Below, in pieces: positions 15,270 to 17,793 of a stretch of 17,793 nt of DNA. Every line of letters begins with the position of its first letter. Position 1 is the stretch's first letter. Below the pieces are notes generated by a model that saw only the letters and a program-made list of their open reading frames with translations, ran no database searches and was not told the DNA's origin. Source of the stretch: CAXYVX01 sp964292495 (lineage in GTDB: Bacteria > Patescibacteriota > Saccharimonadia > Saccharimonadales > Saccharimonadaceae); assembly GCA_964292495.1 (NCBI GenBank), contig CAXYVX010000017.1, forward strand, positions 1 through 17,793, written 5' to 3'. Both the position numbers and the translations under genes were made by a program.

Positions 15270-16472
15270 TTAGCTAAGATATTCGTAAAGTTTTTGCGAG
15301 TCTGGCAACTTGCGAAGCTTGTTGAGTGCCTTGCTTTCAATCTGGCGGATTCGTTCGCGAGTAACCGCAAATTCCGCGCCAACCTCTTCCAAGGTGTGTG
15401 GGCGATCGCCGTTCAAACCAAATCGCATCAAAATAATTTTGCGTTCGCGGTCCGGCAGCGTCTCCACAACTTCCAGAACTTGCTCTTTAAGAAGCTGATT
15501 ACTTGCCGCATCTTCTGGTTTTTCAGCGGAGTTATCCTCCACAAAATTTCCAAGTTCCGAACCTTCGTCGTCATCGCCGCCACCAATTTGCGCGTCAAGC
15601 GACTGGATGTCTTGCTTAATTTTGAAAACATATTTGACTTTTTCAGGATCTTCATCCATCTCTTTCGCGATTTCTTCAATAGTCGGTTCACGGTTCAGTT
15701 CTTGTGTCAATTTGCGCTGAGTTCGCAGAAGCTTGTTGATTGTCTCAACCATGTGAACAGGGATGCGAATTGTGCGAGCTTGGTCCGCGATGGCCCGGGT
15801 GATCGCCTGACGCACCCACCAGGTTGCGTAAGTGGAGAATTTAAATCCTTTTTCTGGGTCAAATTTTTCAACCGCGCGCAAAAGCCCTGTGTTTCCTTCC
15901 TGAATCAAGTCCAAGAAATCAAGTCCGCGCCCGCTATATCTTTTCGCGATTGAAACCACAAGTCGCATGTTCGCCTCTGCCATTTTGTCTTTCGGCCGTT
16001 TCAAGCGCTTGATTTTTAATTCCAATTTGGACAAATCTCGACGCAATTCGCGCTTTTCGGAATCGCTCAAATGCGCTGTGAATTCAATTTTTTCCGCTTC
16101 ATGAGCCTGATATTCCTCGCTTTCGGCCTCCGCAGCTTTGACTTTTCGTGGCGGTAAGATTCCAAGTTTTTCGCGAATTTCATCCCGTTTTCTTTCTTGT
16201 TCTTCAAGTTCTGGCGCATTTTCAACGATCTGGTTCGCCAGTTCCATTTCCTCTTCGTGAGTCAAAAGCGGAATTCTTCCGATTTCGCGCAAATAAACTC
16301 GCACAGAATCGTCCGTGAGCTCGCTTTGGTCGCCCTCAACAACCGCGTCGTCCGCGATATCTTCATCTTCCTCGTTCAATTCGTCGATGTTTGGTTCGTC
16401 GATTTGGGGCAAAACTTCGTTCTCTTCAACCAACAAGTTTACACTGTCCTTTTTTAATTTATCTTCGGCCAC
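15270..16472 (-). CDS. rpoD: Primary sigma factor RpoD (sigma-70 / SigA)
   Basis: 400 residues, GTG start set by AAAGGAG 7 nt upstream. The N-terminus (1-50) is short and acidic and lacks a normal region 1.1. Region 1.2 is about 55-82 (VRVYLREIGRIPLLTHEEE). A charged, coiled-coil-like stretch of about 70 residues (85-160) separates it from region 2. Region 2 (about 162-240) contains LVVSIAKRYSGRGLDFLDLIQEG, GLLRAVEKFDPEKGFKFSTYATWW and RQAITRAIADQARTIRIP, the -10 recognition and melting segments. Region 3 is about 241-320. Region 4 (about 335-398) contains LPDRERKIILMRFGL and the helix-turn-helix TLEEVGAEFAVTRERIRQIE for the -35. It should read the TATAAT-like boxes found in this window. Divergent from polA, with overlapping promoters. 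Confidence 0.97.
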   Translation of the reverse strand: MAEDKLKKDSVNLLVEENEVLPQIDEPNIDELNEEDEDIADDAVVEGDQSELTDDSVRVYLREIGRIPLLTHEEEMELANQIVENAPELEEQERKRDEIREKLGILPPRKVKAAEAESEEYQAHEAEKIEFTAHLSDSEKRELRRDLSKLELKIKRLKRPKDKMAEANMRLVVSIAKRYSGRGLDFLDLIQEGNTGLLRAVEKFDPEKGFKFSTYATWWVRQAITRAIADQARTIRIPVHMVETINKLLRTQRKLTQELNREPTIEEIAKEMDEDPEKVKYVFKIKQDIQSLDAQIGGGDDDEGSELGNFVEDNSAEKPEDAASNQLLKEQVLEVVETLPDRERKIILMRFGLNGDRPHTLEEVGAEFAVTRERIRQIESKALNKLRKLPDSQKLYEYLS

Positions 16473-16479
16473 TAATTTT

Positions 16480-16486
16480 CTCCTTT
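16480..16486 (-). promoter_or_regulatory. Shine-Dalgarno site of rpoD
   Basis: AAAGGAG on the minus strand, 7 nt before the GTG. A six-codon frame on the minus strand (ATG at 16489 down to TAG at 16472) contains this site and its stop overlaps the rpoD GTG, so coupling is possible. Confidence 0.75.
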
Positions 16487-16570
16487 CATTTACTTTATTT
16501 TTTCGTTTTTAACTTTTTAGCTCGGCGTGCGTTTTCGCAAAAATAAAACACCGACAAATTACTTGTTGTT

Positions 16571-16599
16571 ATCTTATCATCTTTATATTTTTACTGCAA
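16571..16599 (-). promoter_or_regulatory. rpoD promoter
   Basis: Minus-strand -35 TTGCAG (16594-16599), a 17-bp spacer and extended -10 TGATAAGAT (hexamer 16571-16576). Predicted +1 is 16564, giving a leader of about 92 nt, the only long leader in the window. Its -35 overlaps the polA -35. Confidence 0.7.
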
Positions 16600-16625
16600 G
16601 TTTTCGCGAAAAAGCGTGATAAACT
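16597..16625 (+). promoter_or_regulatory. polA promoter, near-leaderless
   Basis: Extended -10 TGATAAACT (hexamer 16620-16625), with a TTTTCGCGAAAA palindrome in the spacer and a poor -35. Predicted +1 is 16632, 1 nt before the ATG. It shares AAAAGCGTGATA (16610-16621) with the ftsA promoter. Confidence 0.65.
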
Positions 16626-16632
16626 GGTTGTA

Positions 16633-17793
16633 ATGAATGATAATCAAAAAACGCTTGTTTTGATCGACGGGAAATCAGTTTTTTACCGCGGATTTTACGC
16701 GATGCCAAATTTAACAACAAAAAACGGCGTTCCGACCGGCGGAGTTTACGGTTTTGCGGTTCTGGCGCTGGAACTTTTTTCGCGAATTAAACCGGATTAT
16801 GTGGCGGTCGCTTGGGATAAAAAAGGGACAAACATTCGCAAACGCCTCGAAATTTATGACAAATACAAAGGGAATCGTCATGCCGCGCCACCAGAGTTTT
16901 ATGCGCAAATTCCACTTCTTCGTGAACTTTTGGATGCGCTAAACTGGCCGTTTTACGAAACTGACGATTACGAGGCTGACGATATTATTGGGACTTTTGA
17001 TCTTCAAGCCAACGAGGCTGGAATCCGCACGATAATGATTTCCTCAGATTTGGATTTGTTGCAGCTGGTTGATGATAACACAGAACTTTACGCTTTGAAA
17101 AAAGGCCTCGCGAATCTTGAAAAATTTGATGTTGAGCATTTTCGCGAAAAATACGGAGTTGAAATCCCGCAATTCGCCGACTTGAAGGCGCTCAAAGGCG
17201 ACGCTAGCGACAATATTCCCGGTGTTCCCGGAGTTGGCGAGAAAACGGCAATAGATTTGTTGCAGAAATTCGGCGATCTTCAAGGTGTTTTTGATAATAT
17301 TAATTCAGACCAAATAAAACCAACTGTTGCGAAAAAACTCCACGCAGGAAAGGAGCTTGCTGAAATGTCGCGAGAGTTGGTTGAGATTTACCGCGATGCG
17401 CCGCTTACGCTCGATTTTGAAAAAGCTGATGCGCGTAATCTGAATCCTTCAAAACTTCGCGAAAAATTATCTGAATTTGAGTTTTGGAGTTTGATTAGAA
17501 AATTGCCGGATTTTATGAAAGAAGACAAGGAAGAAATAGCGCCCAAGGAGCAAGATTTTTCTCCTGCGAAAGTTTTAGATTCAAGCAAAATTCCTTCTGA
17601 TTTTTTTGAAAAAAACTCACTTTTTTCGGTTGTTGTGCCTGGAAATTCTTTGCTAAAAGGACAGGCAAACTTGTTTGATGAAGGCGGAAATTTTGTTTGG
17701 GTGAGCGCCGAAAAATCGCTTTCCTATGAAATAGATTTTGAAGATTTCGCGAAAATGTCCGCGGATAAAAAGATTATTTCGCACGATTTGAAG
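16633..17793 (+). CDS. polA: DNA polymerase I, N-terminal part (cut by window end)
   Basis: 387 codons are open to the last base with no stop, so the polymerase domain lies outside. The 5'-3' nuclease (flap endonuclease) domain covers about 1-285: LVLIDGKSVFYRGFYAM with Asp12, DKYKGNR, DDYEADDIIGTF, ISSDLDLLQLV and the helix-hairpin-helix GVPGVGEKTA. It removes RNA primers and flaps during lagging-strand repair. From about 320 a 3'-5' exonuclease-like domain begins, but where active enzymes have the FDTET metal site this one reads LFSVVVPGNS, so proofreading is probably lost, as in Taq polymerase. The start follows from the -10 box 7 nt upstream; no Shine-Dalgarno is present. Confidence 0.95.
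   Translation, partial: MNDNQKTLVLIDGKSVFYRGFYAMPNLTTKNGVPTGGVYGFAVLALELFSRIKPDYVAVAWDKKGTNIRKRLEIYDKYKGNRHAAPPEFYAQIPLLRELLDALNWPFYETDDYEADDIIGTFDLQANEAGIRTIMISSDLDLLQLVDDNTELYALKKGLANLEKFDVEHFREKYGVEIPQFADLKALKGDASDNIPGVPGVGEKTAIDLLQKFGDLQGVFDNINSDQIKPTVAKKLHAGKELAEMSRELVEIYRDAPLTLDFEKADARNLNPSKLREKLSEFEFWSLIRKLPDFMKEDKEEIAPKEQDFSPAKVLDSSKIPSDFFEKNSLFSVVVPGNSLLKGQANLFDEGGNFVWVSAEKSLSYEIDFEDFAKMSADKKIISHDLK

Overview
The window looks like core chromosome of a Candidate Phyla Radiation bacterium, most likely Candidatus Saccharibacteria (TM7). This is inferred from the gene set and style: a reduced alanyl-tRNA synthetase, a CPR-type baseplate-J-like bitopic membrane protein beside an FtsA-like ATPase, an APNTGF-type surface-protein tail, and compact spacing. 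No database search was possible. UGA acts as an ordinary stop (ruvX ends in TGA), so the glycine recoding of SR1/Gracilibacteria is not seen here.

Layout. 1-1223: 3' part of a secreted repeat protein (exact 90-bp repeats, an InlB-like repeat, a truncated-looking tail). 1277-3244: alaS, a short AlaRS without the beta-barrel and C-Ala domains. 3303-8141: a tight four-gene operon, ftsA-like, baseplate-J-like membrane protein, ruvX and mltG. 8232-9365: a LysM-LysM-CHAP wall hydrolase. 9408-10910: obg. 10966-12570: sbcB (exonuclease I). 12636-12917: tRNA-Tyr, tRNA-Thr(UGU) and tRNA-Thr(GGU), followed by a terminator. 12999-15206: ftsK. 15270-16472 on the minus strand: rpoD, convergent with ftsK across a bidirectional terminator. 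16633-17793: the start of polA, divergent from rpoD and cut by the window edge.

Functionally this is housekeeping: envelope growth and division (FtsA-like, MltG, LysM-CHAP, FtsK), DNA maintenance (RuvX, exonuclease I, PolA, FtsK), translation (AlaRS, Obg, tRNAs) and transcription (RpoD). Genes at the head of a transcription unit mostly appear leaderless: a sigma-70 -10 box ends 6 to 10 nt before the ATG in alaS, ftsA, obg, sbcB, ftsK and polA. Genes inside the operon, and rpoD with its long leader, have Shine-Dalgarno sequences.

The strongest signal not explained by genes is the palindrome TCGCGA, often extended to TTTTCGCGAAAA. I count about 80 copies by hand, one per roughly 225 bp, where base composition would predict about 3. 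It lies within genes in all reading frames, and between the -35 and -10 boxes of several promoters. It is absent from the first 1.2 kb, the surface-protein gene, and then appears three times in 45 bp at that gene's 3' end.
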